NCBI GenBank assembly: GCA_035607415.1
Contig: DATNAQ010000130.1
Coordinates: 9,835 to 73,834 of the forward strand
Direction: 5' to 3'
Length of the DNA: 64,000 nucleotides
Origin: JAQBQH01 sp035607415
Lineage (GTDB): Bacteria; Myxococcota_A; Polyangia; Palsa-1104
The position numbers and the translations under genes are program-made. The notes under the pieces are model-generated. The model was not told the origin of the DNA and ran no database searches. It was given only the letters and a program-made list of their open reading frames with translations. Shown piece by piece: positions 8,706 to 17,092 of this stretch. Every line of letters begins with the position of its first letter. Within the stretch, counting starts at the first letter, position 1.

Positions 8706-10571
8706 ATGAGCCCCGACGACCCCGCACTGCAGCCGGTGATCGTGCTGCGGGTCGTGATCCGCAGCCCCGACCTCGACACCTTCGTCAACAAGTACTCGCG
8801 GTTCGTCAAAGACGACCGCATCTTCATCTTCACCAAGTCGTCGCAGCCGCCGGGCACGCGCGTGCGCTTCACGCTCGAGCTCGCGGACGGCACGCCGCTC
8901 ATCTACGGCGAAGGGACGGTGACGCGCATCCGGCCCGACTCCGGCGACGCGTCGAAGCCGCCGGGCATGGAGCTGAAGTTCGTGCCGCTCGACGAGGCGA
9001 GCCGCGAGCTGCAGGCGCGCATGCTGCGCGCGCGCGACCAGGGCACCGGGCAGCTGAGCGTGGTGTCGGAGCCGCCGTCGCCGCTGCCGTCGGCGCGTGT
9101 GTCGACGTCGCAGTTTCGCGAGGAGACCACCGACGCGCAGACCAACGTGCGCGACGGGATGTCGGGGACGTCGTCGCTGCCGTCGCGCGAGTTCGACGAG
9201 TCGCCGCCGTCGCTGCCGCCGCTGGCCAAGACCGGCGCCCAGCAGATCATCGATCCCAACCAGCCGCGGCAGGACGAGTCGGGCGCGGTGACGCTGGCGC
9301 AGGCGCCGCCGAGCGATCACGGATCGACCGATACGCCGCCGCCGTCGCTGCCGGTGCATCTGTTGCCGCCACCGCCGGGCGAAAAGGCCAAGGTCAAGGA
9401 GTCGGGCGGCTTCTCGACGCCGACGCCGCTGCCGGCGCCGATTCCGGCGGCGCCCGAGGAGTTCGGCGGCTCGCCGCCACCGACGAGGCTGGCGCGCCCC
9501 GCGCACTCGGACGCGGTGACCACCGGCGTGTCGGCGATGAACGATCACGAGCACGCGTTCGTCTCCGCCGGCCCCGCGCCGGCGTTCGCCGAGCGCTTCC
9601 GGACGCCGATCCCGGGCGCGCCGCTGCCACCGACGCAGACGGCCGACGGCAAGACGGTGCCGGCCAACCCGTTCAGCGAAGTCAGCGACGGGGCGATCGA
9701 GTACTTCGTCGAGTGGTCGCTGGAGCAGTCGACGGCGCCGAAGCCGAAGGCGGCCGCGGCGCACTTCGCCAACGTCGACATGGCGACGCCGCGCGCCGAG
9801 AAGCGGCGCTCGATGCGCGGGCCGCTGCTCGGCGGAATCGCGATCGGGATCTTCCTCGGGCTGCCGCTTGGCGGAGCGATCGTGTGGTTCGGGCGGCCGC
9901 TGCCGCCGCCGGTGATCGTCGAGAAGATGCCGGAGACGGCGACGCCGCGGCCGCTCGCCGCCGAGGACATGGCGCCGGCGCGCGCCGAGGCGACGACGCC
10001 GGATCTGGCGACCGCGATCGCGGCGAAGCCGGCGATGAAGCCGAGCGCCGTCGCCGTCAAGCCGAGCGCCGTCGCCGCCAAGCCCGACGAGAACCAGCCG
10101 GACGAAGCGCCGGACAAGCTCGTGCAGCCGGCCAGGCCGTCCAAGAGCAAGGGCGACGCGGGCGAGCTCGCGATCGTGTCGCATCCGTCGGGCGCCAACG
10201 TCAGCATCGACGGCGAAGCGCGCGGCAAGACGCCGCTCACCCTCTCGCTGCCGGTCGGCACGCACGAGGTGTCGATCGTGCGCGACCGCTACGCCACCGT
10301 CACGCAGCCGGTCGACGTGCCCAACAAGCTCGACGTCACGCTCAAGCGCCCGACGGCGACGCTGCACGTCGACAGCGAGCCGGCGGGCGGCGAGGTCATC
10401 GTCGAGGGCAAGCCGCGCGGCAAGACGCCCGTCGACGTGACGCTCGACGCCTTCCACCACTACGACGTCCAGGTGATGCTGCTCGGAACGAAACCCTGGC
10501 ACAAAAGAGTCAGCCTCAAGCCTCCGCAAACAGATGTAACTGCTAAGCTTTCAATCGTTCATAATCCATAG
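8706..10571 (+). CDS. PilZ-like (TIGR02266-type) protein with PEGA repeats
   Basis: A 621-aa protein in four parts. Residues ~9-100 (IRSPDLDTFVNKYSRFVKDD, then FTLELADGTPLIYGEGTVTRI) match the PilZ-like domain known as a Myxococcus paralogous family. Residues ~110-350 are Pro/Ser-rich low complexity. A transmembrane helix lies near 372-395. The C-terminus carries two PEGA repeats (SHPSGANVSIDGEARGKTPL near 492 and DSEPAGGEVIVEGKPRGKTP near 556). It may link an internal nucleotide signal to envelope or surface binding. A repeated PSAVAxKPSAVAxKP linker precedes the PEGA part. Function inferred only. Confidence 0.75.
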   Translation: MSPDDPALQPVIVLRVVIRSPDLDTFVNKYSRFVKDDRIFIFTKSSQPPGTRVRFTLELADGTPLIYGEGTVTRIRPDSGDASKPPGMELKFVPLDEASRELQARMLRARDQGTGQLSVVSEPPSPLPSARVSTSQFREETTDAQTNVRDGMSGTSSLPSREFDESPPSLPPLAKTGAQQIIDPNQPRQDESGAVTLAQAPPSDHGSTDTPPPSLPVHLLPPPPGEKAKVKESGGFSTPTPLPAPIPAAPEEFGGSPPPTRLARPAHSDAVTTGVSAMNDHEHAFVSAGPAPAFAERFRTPIPGAPLPPTQTADGKTVPANPFSEVSDGAIEYFVEWSLEQSTAPKPKAAAAHFANVDMATPRAEKRRSMRGPLLGGIAIGIFLGLPLGGAIVWFGRPLPPPVIVEKMPETATPRPLAAEDMAPARAEATTPDLATAIAAKPAMKPSAVAVKPSAVAAKPDENQPDEAPDKLVQPARPSKSKGDAGELAIVSHPSGANVSIDGEARGKTPLTLSLPVGTHEVSIVRDRYATVTQPVDVPNKLDVTLKRPTATLHVDSEPAGGEVIVEGKPRGKTPVDVTLDAFHHYDVQVMLLGTKPWHKRVSLKPPQTDVTAKLSIVHNP

Positions 10572-10583
10572 CCCCTTGATTCA

Positions 10584-10612
10584 TTGAATGGTCCGACCAA
10601 TTTTGATAAGGT
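10584..10612 (+). promoter_or_regulatory. Promoter with -35 TTGAAT and -10 TAAGGT, leaderless
   Basis: TTGAAT (10584-10589), a 17-nt spacer and TAAGGT (10607-10612) are followed after exactly 6 nt by the ATG at 10619. This is one of the most complete examples of the window's leaderless promoter, since a -35 at the ideal distance is visible. Confidence 0.65.
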
Positions 10613-10618
10613 CGGATC

Positions 10619-12574
10619 ATGCTCCACGAGATCGGAGCCGGGCTCGGTGACAAGCGTGCGCGGCCTTCCCTGCTGGGACGGCGCGAGCGCGCTTCCCTGC
10701 TCGCCATCGCCCGCGCGTCGATGCCCGAGGGGCAGCACTTCGCCGGCGGCGGGACGCGCGCCGTCGAGAAGGTCGACCACTTCCTCGCGCTGTCGCCGCC
10801 GTCGGTGGCGCGCGGCTATCGCGCGATGCTGCTCGCGCTCGACGCCTGGGCGATGGCGCGCCACCGCGCGTCGCTGGCGTCGCTGCCGGCGGAGACGGTG
10901 CTCCGCATCCTCGAGCGCTGGCGCACCGGCGACATCGCGCGCCGCACGGTGGTGCGCATGCTGACGGCGCCGCTGAAGATCGCGCACTACAACGACCCGC
11001 AGATGTATCGCGAGGTCGGCTGCCGCTACGGCTCGTTGCCGGTGCGCGCCGAGCAGCCGCGCTGGATGGAGCGCGTCACGGCCGCGAGCGACCTCGACGG
11101 CGACGACACCATCGAGTGCGACGTGGTGGTCGTCGGCACCGGCGCGGGCGGCGCCGTCGTCGCGCGCGAGCTCGCCGAGCAGGGCCACGCGGTCGTGCTG
11201 CTCGAGGAGGGCGACTACAACACGCGCGCCGACTTCAACGGCCAGACCGCCGACATGCAGCGCAAGCTCTATCGCGACATGGGCGCGACGCTGTCGGTGG
11301 GCAACGCGGTGATTCCGATTCCCGTCGGGCGCACCGTCGGCGGCACGACGGCGATCAACTCGGGCACTTGCTACCGTACGCCCGATCGCGTGCTCCACGA
11401 CTGGGCGCACGAGTTCGGGCTCGGCGAGCTCTCGCCCGAGGCGATGGCGCCCTACTTCGATCGTGTCGAGAGCGTGCTCGGCGTGGCGCCGGCCGAGGCC
11501 AAGTACCTCGGCGGCGTGGCGCGGGTGATCGCGCGCGGCTGCGACGCGCTCGGCTACGAGCACAAGCCGCTGCGGCGCAACGCGCCCGAGTGCGACGGCC
11601 AGGGCGTGTGCTGCTTCGGCTGTCCGACGGACGCCAAGCGCTCGACGAACGTGAGCTACGTGCCGTTGGCGCTCAAGGCGGGCGCCGCGCTGTTCACCGG
11701 GCTGCGCGCCGAGCGCGTGATGGTCGACGGCGGGCGGGCGATCGGCGTGGTGGCGACCGGGCGGCTGCCCGGCGGCGAGCGGCGCACGCTGACGGTGCGC
11801 GCGCGGGCGACGGTGGTGGCGTGCGGATCGCTGTTGACGCCGCTGCTCCTCGAAGCGTCGGGCGTGGGCACGTCGTCGGGGCAGCTCGGGCGCAACCTGT
11901 CGATCCATCCGGCGCTGGGAGTGATGGCGCTCTTCGACGAGAAGCTCGACGGCGGCAACGCCATCCCGCAGGGCTACGCCATCGAGCAGTTCCACGATGA
12001 GGGCATCTTGTTCGAGGGCGCGTTCGCGCCGCTCGACCTGGCGGCGGCGTCGTTCACCATGATTGGGCCGAAGTTCGTCGAGCTCGTCGAGGCGTACGAT
12101 CGCATCGCCTGCTTCGGCGTGATGATCGAGGACGTCTCGCGCGGGCGGGTGCGGCGCGGGCCGGGCGGCCGGCCGCTCATCACCTATTCGCTCGTCGAGC
12201 ATGACGTCGCGCGCCTCAAGCGCGCCGTCGAGATCCTGGGGCGCGTCTACTTCGCCGCGGGCGCGCGCAAGGTCATTCCGCTGGTCCACGGGTTCGACGA
12301 GCTCGACGGGCCGGCCGACCTCGAGCGGCTGCGCCACGCCAGGCTGCGCGCGCGCGACTTCGAGCTGAGCGCGTACCATCCGCTCGGCACGGCGCGCATG
12401 GGGCGCGATCCGGGCAAGTCGGTCGTCGGCGCGGATCATCAGGTGCATGACACGCCGGGCTGCTACGTCGTCGACGGCAGCGTGGTGCCCTCGTCGCCGG
12501 CGGTGAATCCGCAGATCACCATCATGGCGCTGGCGACGCGCGCCGCGGACGAGATCGCGCGAGGGCTATCGTGA
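10619..12574 (+). CDS. GMC-family FAD oxidoreductase with fused small-subunit-like N-terminus
   Basis: A 651-aa flavoenzyme. Residues 1-~150 form an alpha-helical region without signal peptide that looks like the small subunit seen as a separate protein at 20917-21444. The catalytic part starts with CDVVVVGTGAGGAVVARELA, the FAD fold, and continues with GRTVGGTTAINSGTCYR, a Cys-rich segment CDGQGVCCFGCPTDAKRS, and the C-terminal YHPLGTARMG and DGSVVPSSPAVNPQITIMAL, where the active-site His/Asn of GMC enzymes lie. It resembles long-chain alcohol or sterol oxidases; the substrate is unknown. The next gene overlaps its stop (GTGA). Confidence 0.85.
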   Translation: MLHEIGAGLGDKRARPSLLGRRERASLLAIARASMPEGQHFAGGGTRAVEKVDHFLALSPPSVARGYRAMLLALDAWAMARHRASLASLPAETVLRILERWRTGDIARRTVVRMLTAPLKIAHYNDPQMYREVGCRYGSLPVRAEQPRWMERVTAASDLDGDDTIECDVVVVGTGAGGAVVARELAEQGHAVVLLEEGDYNTRADFNGQTADMQRKLYRDMGATLSVGNAVIPIPVGRTVGGTTAINSGTCYRTPDRVLHDWAHEFGLGELSPEAMAPYFDRVESVLGVAPAEAKYLGGVARVIARGCDALGYEHKPLRRNAPECDGQGVCCFGCPTDAKRSTNVSYVPLALKAGAALFTGLRAERVMVDGGRAIGVVATGRLPGGERRTLTVRARATVVACGSLLTPLLLEASGVGTSSGQLGRNLSIHPALGVMALFDEKLDGGNAIPQGYAIEQFHDEGILFEGAFAPLDLAAASFTMIGPKFVELVEAYDRIACFGVMIEDVSRGRVRRGPGGRPLITYSLVEHDVARLKRAVEILGRVYFAAGARKVIPLVHGFDELDGPADLERLRHARLRARDFELSAYHPLGTARMGRDPGKSVVGADHQVHDTPGCYVVDGSVVPSSPAVNPQITIMALATRAADEIARGLS

Positions 12575-12852
12575 GCGCCGTCGTCGTCGCGTCGCTGACG
12601 TTCGCGAGCTTGTTGTGGCCGCCGCTCGGCCTCGTGCTCGTGGTGGCGTGGCTGTGCGGCGCGCACCTGCTGCTGCTCGTGCCCGTCGTGGTGTGGCTGG
12701 CGGCGATCGCGTGGCTGTCGGTGAACGCCGGCCTGCGCCATCATCGACGCCGGCAGCGCTTCCTCGACGCGCTCACCGAGGCGCCGGGCGATGTGCTCGA
12801 TCAGCTCGCGCGGCTCGTCGGGATCAGACGGCGAGGGCTGCGCGCGATCTAG
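12571..12852 (+). CDS. Small hypothetical membrane protein
   Basis: A 93-aa protein with two adjacent hydrophobic stretches (residues ~3-25 and ~28-52) and a basic tail (HHRRRQRF). It begins with GTG overlapping the GMC stop as GTGA, so it is probably translated by coupling and may act with that oxidoreductase. No family recognised. Its TAG stop overlaps the slyD stop on the other strand by 4 nt. Confidence 0.65.
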   Translation: MSAVVVASLTFASLLWPPLGLVLVVAWLCGAHLLLLVPVVVWLAAIAWLSVNAGLRHHRRRQRFLDALTEAPGDVLDQLARLVGIRRRGLRAI

Positions 12853-13337
12853 TGCTCGTGGTGGCCGCCGGGGCCGTGCGAGTGGCCGTGCTCGAGCTCC
12901 TCGGCGGTGGCGTCGCGCACCTCGCGCACGTCGACGTGGAAGAACAGCGTCTCGCCGGCGAGGGGGTGGTTGGCGTCGACGACCACGACGTCCTCGCGCA
13001 GCTCGACGACGCGCACCGGCAGCGCCTGCCCTTCGTCGTCCTCGCCGATGAACGAGTCGCCGACCGAGAGCTTGGCATCGGGCGGGAAGGCGGCGCGCGG
13101 CACGCCGAACACGCCCTCGGGATCGGGCATACCGTAACCGTCCTCGGGCTGGACCACGACGTCCTTGGCATCGCCCGCGGCCATGCCGACGAGCTCGCGC
13201 TCGAGGCCGGGCACGATCTGGCTGGCACCGTGCAAGTAGGTCAATGGCTCGGCGCCTTCGGAAGTGTCGATGACCTCGCCGGCAGCGTTGCGCAGCGTGT
13301 AGTCGAGACGCACGACCGTCTTGTCGGCAACTTTCAT
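12849..13337 (-). CDS. slyD: FKBP-type peptidyl-prolyl isomerase, SlyD-like
   Basis: A 162-aa cytoplasmic proline isomerase and chaperone of the SlyD type. It begins MKVADKTVVRLDYTLRNAAG and has GAEPLTYLHGASQIVPGLER, the FKBP active-site strand. An insert-in-flap segment lies between ~70 and 130, with VVDANHPLAGETLFFHVDV closing the fold. The tail is His-rich (HGHSHGPGGHHEH), as in SlyD proteins that bind nickel. The ATG at 13337 is chosen because homology begins there. A TAGTGT element lies 4 nt upstream on the minus strand. Confidence 0.92.
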   Translation of the reverse strand: MKVADKTVVRLDYTLRNAAGEVIDTSEGAEPLTYLHGASQIVPGLERELVGMAAGDAKDVVVQPEDGYGMPDPEGVFGVPRAAFPPDAKLSVGDSFIGEDDEGQALPVRVVELREDVVVVDANHPLAGETLFFHVDVREVRDATAEELEHGHSHGPGGHHEH

Positions 13338-13341
13338 CGCG

Positions 13342-13347
13342 ACACTA
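13342..13347 (-). promoter_or_regulatory. Candidate -10 element of slyD (TAGTGT)
   Basis: Minus-strand TAGTGT, 4 nt before the slyD ATG. It faces the TAGCGT of the divergent membrane-protein gene 32 bp away. The spacing is shorter than the window's usual 6 nt. Confidence 0.35.
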
Positions 13348-13379
13348 TCGACCCGGGCGCACCGCGGGTCAAGCCGTGC

Positions 13380-13385
13380 TAGCGT
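13380..13385 (+). promoter_or_regulatory. Candidate leaderless -10 element (TAGCGT)
   Basis: TAGCGT lies 5 nt before a GTG at 13391 and 11 nt before an ATG at 13397. It was used to prefer the GTG at 13391 over the more upstream GTG at 13376, which lies before the hexamer. Confidence 0.4.
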
Positions 13386-13390
13386 TCGCC

Positions 13391-14011
13391 GTGTCGATGG
13401 CCGCCACTCCGTCCCCACGAACCGCGACGCTGCCCGCGCTCGTCTACGTGTTGGCGGCGTTCGGCGTCATCTCCGGATCGTACGGGACGCTGGCCGCGCT
13501 CACTACGGTGTCGACCTACTCGCAGCCGCGCGACATCTACCTGAAGGCGGTGACCGCGAGCCACGAGATGCTGGTCCCGCTCGTCGACGCCAAGGCGCTC
13601 GAGAAGTTCGACGCGCACGAGGCCGACGCGCGCTACGGCCGGCGCAACGCGTCGCTGCCCATCGCCGGGCTCGGGATGATCTTGTCGTGCCTGATGTTCG
13701 CCGGCGCGATGCGCGCCATGCGCGGCGATGCCTGGGGCCTGTCGGCGTGGCGCTTCGCCGCCGGCGCGTGCATTCCGTATCAGCTGTTGAGCCTCGGGTT
13801 CACCGTCGCCATCGCGCGCGATCTGGCGCAAGCGGTCGCCGAGCTGCCGGCGCCGGCGCAGCTCCTCGTCGGAGGCTGGCCGCTCATGGCGTCGGTGGGA
13901 TTCTGCGGGTTGGCGATCGTGTACTACGGGGTGTGCGTGATCTATCTGCGGACGCCGACGGTGCGGCGCGCGTTCAGCGCCGCCGCAGGACGTACGCCGC
14001 CATCGGCTTAG
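13391..14011 (+). CDS. Hypothetical inner-membrane protein
   Basis: A 206-aa protein with about four hydrophobic segments: near residues 14-35, 87-105, 125-145 and 160-185. A soluble stretch rich in charged residues lies between the first two (KALEKFDAHEADARYGRRNA). No family recognised. The start could be GTG 13376, GTG 13391 or ATG 13397; 13391 fits the promoter geometry. The 3' end overlaps the convergent membrane-protein gene by 38 nt. Confidence 0.65.
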   Translation: MSMAATPSPRTATLPALVYVLAAFGVISGSYGTLAALTTVSTYSQPRDIYLKAVTASHEMLVPLVDAKALEKFDAHEADARYGRRNASLPIAGLGMILSCLMFAGAMRAMRGDAWGLSAWRFAAGACIPYQLLSLGFTVAIARDLAQAVAELPAPAQLLVGGWPLMASVGFCGLAIVYYGVCVIYLRTPTVRRAFSAAAGRTPPSA

Positions 14012-14774
14012 CGAACGGCAGCGTGGCGGCCAGGAGCAAGAGCGGCGCCCAGGCGCCCAGCTCGGCCATGAGCCGCGCGTCGGAGCCGGCGAAGAACACG
14101 CTCTGCGTGAAGAAGCCGTACACGCCCGACGGAGCGGCGCCGAAGATGGCGAGCGCCGCGAGCACGGCCGCGCTGGCGCCGAGCGCCATCACGCCGTAGG
14201 TGCGCGCGACGAGCACGCCGCCGAAGCCGACGATCGCGAGCGCGAAGGCCGTCAGCCCGAGGAGCATCTGACCCTCGCGCGGCGCCAGCGCGAACATGAT
14301 GAGCGCCGGCAACGACGACGCCGCGCGCGTGACCGACTTGCGCACGCGGATGACGCCCTGGTCGTCGAGCTTCCAGCGCGCGCGCCACGCCGGCTTGGCG
14401 TCGAACAGCGCCGCCATCTTCTCGCCGCCGAGGCAGAGCGAAACGATCGCGTGCATCGAGCCGAAGATGACCAGGGCCATCGGCAACGAGCGCGTCGTCA
14501 CCCACGCCATGATGGTCATCGTCATGCCCCAGTAGCCGAGACCGGTGGCGAACCAGCGGCCCCAGAACCACTCGGCTGCGACGCTGAAGAACGCGAGCGC
14601 GTACATCAACGTCATCGCCGAGAAGACCGGGACCCACTCCGGCAGCTCGGTGCGGGCCGACAGCCCGATCATGAAAAATAGTGTCGTGTAGAAGCCGAGA
14701 CAAAGTAGCGCCAGCGCCTTGCGTTCGCCGACCAGCCCCACGCTTCCCAACGTGTCCATGAACGGCAGCTTCAT
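13974..14774 (-). CDS. Hypothetical multi-pass membrane protein
   Basis: A 266-aa protein beginning MKLPFMDTLGSVGLVGERKA with about seven hydrophobic segments. A hydrophilic loop follows GGEKMAALFDAKPAWRARW. No family recognised. The ATG at 14774 has a good ribosome binding site (GGGAGG) and a consensus TATAAT at 14800-14805 on the minus strand, so unlike many neighbours it has a proper 5' leader. It converges with, and overlaps by 38 nt, another membrane-protein gene. Confidence 0.7.
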   Translation of the reverse strand: MKLPFMDTLGSVGLVGERKALALLCLGFYTTLFFMIGLSARTELPEWVPVFSAMTLMYALAFFSVAAEWFWGRWFATGLGYWGMTMTIMAWVTTRSLPMALVIFGSMHAIVSLCLGGEKMAALFDAKPAWRARWKLDDQGVIRVRKSVTRAASSLPALIMFALAPREGQMLLGLTAFALAIVGFGGVLVARTYGVMALGASAAVLAALAIFGAAPSGVYGFFTQSVFFAGSDARLMAELGAWAPLLLLAATLPFAKPMAAYVLRRR

Positions 14775-14799
14775 CGGAGTCAGGCCTCCCGTCTTCCTT

Positions 14800-14805
14800 A
14801 TTATA
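14800..14805 (-). promoter_or_regulatory. Consensus -10 (TATAAT) with leader
   Basis: Minus-strand TATAAT, 25 nt before the ATG at 14774, with GGGAGG in the leader. No clear -35 is visible. It is the best -10 of the window and contrasts with the leaderless type. Confidence 0.55.
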
Positions 14806-14938
14806 CGGTGTGGATCCGGAAAATTCACGGCGCCAGCCTCGAAATTTCGAGGGTCGGGCGTCCGCCGGTCAAGGAGGTCGCGCACTTGCGATCGGCACAG
14901 GCGCTGCACAGGGCTCCTGCGACCGACGGGAGGCACCG

Positions 14939-17080
14939 ATGAAGCGCCTACTTCCTCAGCTTATGTTGGGTTCCGTTCTTCTGTTCTTGGGCGGCTGTTC
15001 TTCGAAACCCTGTGACGTCTCGAGTGACTGTGGGAGCGCAGAGGCGTGCGTCGCCGCTCGCTGCTCCGCGCTCTCGTGCGGCGATGTCTGGTACGCCGTC
15101 GATCCGTCGACTGGCGTGTGCACGCCGCTGTCGGGCTGCGCCGACCACGCCGTCGTCGGCGCGTGGAAGCCGTGCGACGATCCTTGCGCCGGTCTCGGCG
15201 AGAATGCCTGCAAGCAGGCGCCGTTCTGCCAGGCCACGTACACCGGCTCGGCCACGTCGGTGACGCCGGTGCCCGCGGGCGGCATCAGCAGCCCGCCCAG
15301 CGAGGCGATCCAGTTCCGCTCGTGCCGCGCCGTCGCGGTGGCGGTCGATCCGTGCAGCAAGCTCGACGCGCAGGCGTGCACCGCCGACAGCCGCTGCGAG
15401 CAGCAGGCGATCGGCGTCGGCTGCGACTGCGCGTCGGACGCGCCGTGCAACTGTCCGTCGGTGCCGGCGGGACCGACCTGCGCGCTCAAGTCGTGCGGCG
15501 AGCTCGCCAGCGCCGACGCGTGCAACGCGCGGCCCGACTGCTCGACGACGCCGGAGGTCGAGCCGGCGGCCACGCCGGGCAGCGGCACGGCGGGCAGCGG
15601 CACGACGGGCAGCGCCACGACGTCGCCCCAGTCGGCGCCGTTCCAGGGCTGCTTTCCCGTCGGTGGCTGCGGCTTCGGCGCCGACGAGACGACCTGCTTG
15701 AAGCAGCACGCGTGCGCGCCGGTCTACGACGGCAGCGGCAAGTTCGGCAGCTGCATCCCGCAGGATTTTTCGATCCACTGCGCCTCCGCGAGCGACTGCG
15801 CCGACGGGCAGCGCTGCAACTCCGCCGGCATCTGCGTCGTCGCGGGCTGCGCCGGCGACAACGAAGCCGAGTGCAACGCCGACCTGCACTGCGAGCCGGT
15901 CTATTCGCTCAACTGCTCGCCCTACGCCAACGGCGGCGGTGGCGGCGGCTTCTGCGGCCCCGACGGCGTCGGTGGTGGCGGTGGCGGTCCGCTGCCGCTC
16001 GAAGCGCCGGCGCCCGGCACCTGCAGCTGCGAGCCGACCTTCAGCAACTGCCAGCCGAACAGCGGCGTCGTCGACGTGGAGAAGAGCGTGCTCGTGCGCG
16101 ATCCGGCGATCCTCGACGATCCCTACTGGGCGCTGCCGCACGTGCTCGCGCTCGTCTCGGGCAGCGACGCCAACGCCGTGGCCGACGGGCTCCTCGGGCA
16201 GCTCGGCACGGCGCAGACGGTGAGCGGTCAGACCGCCGCGGCGCGACCGGGCGCGGCCGCGTTCATCGCGACGCTGCCGCGCACCACCGGCGGCGTGATC
16301 GACGCGTCGCAGATCGGCCTCGTGCCCACGTCGCTGTCGAACCGGCTCGATCTCGCCGACGCCTCGAGCTGCGGCGAGGCGCGCGTGACCTACGCGCTCG
16401 GCCTCGGCGCGACCGATCGGCGCCACCGCATGACGCTCATCGTCGAGCTGCGCCAGCCGCTCGACGGCGCCGGCTGCCGCACGGTCGCCAAGACGTGGCT
16501 CGGGCTCTCGCAGCTCTCGGGCGCGGCGCTGCAGTCGGCGCTGCAGTCGATCTATGCCCCGCTGCTCACGCCGGCGAACCTGAAGCAGGTGCGCACCAAC
16601 GAGTTCCTCGTCGGACCGCAGGATCAGACGCAGCCGCCGGCGGCGTGGGAGCTGCGCGAGTTCCACCTCGGCACCGACGCGCGGCTGCATCAGTCGCTCT
16701 TGCCGCTGCAGGTCGATCCGGCGACGGTGCAGTCGTCGGCCGACTTCCTATCGTGGGTTCAGGCCAACGCGTCGGGGCTGCAGCACGGCACGGTGAGCTT
16801 CCCGGCGCAGTACCAGGTGCCGACCGGAAACGAGGACGGCTCCGTCGTGTCGCTCAGCGATCCGAGCATCGCCGACCTCGTCAACCGCTCGACCTGCGCC
16901 GGCTGCCACACGACCGCGACCAACAGCGCGTTCGCGCACGTCGCCGAGCGCTTCGGGGGCACCGGGCGCGCGGAGATCTCGCAGTTCCTCGCCGGCGAGC
17001 TCGGCAAGCGCGCCAACCACCTCGGCCTCGTCGCCTCCGGCGCCGCCAGCGCCCCGCTCGACGTCCGCCCGCTCCACTAG
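14939..17080 (+). CDS. Large Cys-rich lipoprotein with a single CxxCH motif
   Basis: A 713-aa protein. The signal MKRLLPQLMLGSVLLFLGGC gives a lipobox with Cys20. Residues ~20-380 hold dozens of Cys in EGF-like spacing (CDVSSDCGSAEACVAARC is the first group), with Gly/Thr linkers such as GSGTAGSGTTGSATT. Residues ~380-640 are Cys-poor, and near the C-terminus STCAGCHTTATNSAFAHV has the CxxCH haem-attachment form. It is probably a disulfide-rich surface protein. One c-type haem is possible, though the motif may be fortuitous. Ribosome site GGGAGG precedes the ATG. No family recognised. Confidence 0.65.
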   Translation: MKRLLPQLMLGSVLLFLGGCSSKPCDVSSDCGSAEACVAARCSALSCGDVWYAVDPSTGVCTPLSGCADHAVVGAWKPCDDPCAGLGENACKQAPFCQATYTGSATSVTPVPAGGISSPPSEAIQFRSCRAVAVAVDPCSKLDAQACTADSRCEQQAIGVGCDCASDAPCNCPSVPAGPTCALKSCGELASADACNARPDCSTTPEVEPAATPGSGTAGSGTTGSATTSPQSAPFQGCFPVGGCGFGADETTCLKQHACAPVYDGSGKFGSCIPQDFSIHCASASDCADGQRCNSAGICVVAGCAGDNEAECNADLHCEPVYSLNCSPYANGGGGGGFCGPDGVGGGGGGPLPLEAPAPGTCSCEPTFSNCQPNSGVVDVEKSVLVRDPAILDDPYWALPHVLALVSGSDANAVADGLLGQLGTAQTVSGQTAAARPGAAAFIATLPRTTGGVIDASQIGLVPTSLSNRLDLADASSCGEARVTYALGLGATDRRHRMTLIVELRQPLDGAGCRTVAKTWLGLSQLSGAALQSALQSIYAPLLTPANLKQVRTNEFLVGPQDQTQPPAAWELREFHLGTDARLHQSLLPLQVDPATVQSSADFLSWVQANASGLQHGTVSFPAQYQVPTGNEDGSVVSLSDPSIADLVNRSTCAGCHTTATNSAFAHVAERFGGTGRAEISQFLAGELGKRANHLGLVASGAASAPLDVRPLH

Positions 17081-17086
17081 TAACGT
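17081..17086 (+). promoter_or_regulatory. Leaderless -10 element (TAACGT)
   Basis: TAACGT directly follows the preceding stop codon and ends 6 nt before the ATG at 17093, so the hydrolase gene probably has its own leaderless transcript. Confidence 0.5.
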
Positions 17087-17092
17087 CCGCGC

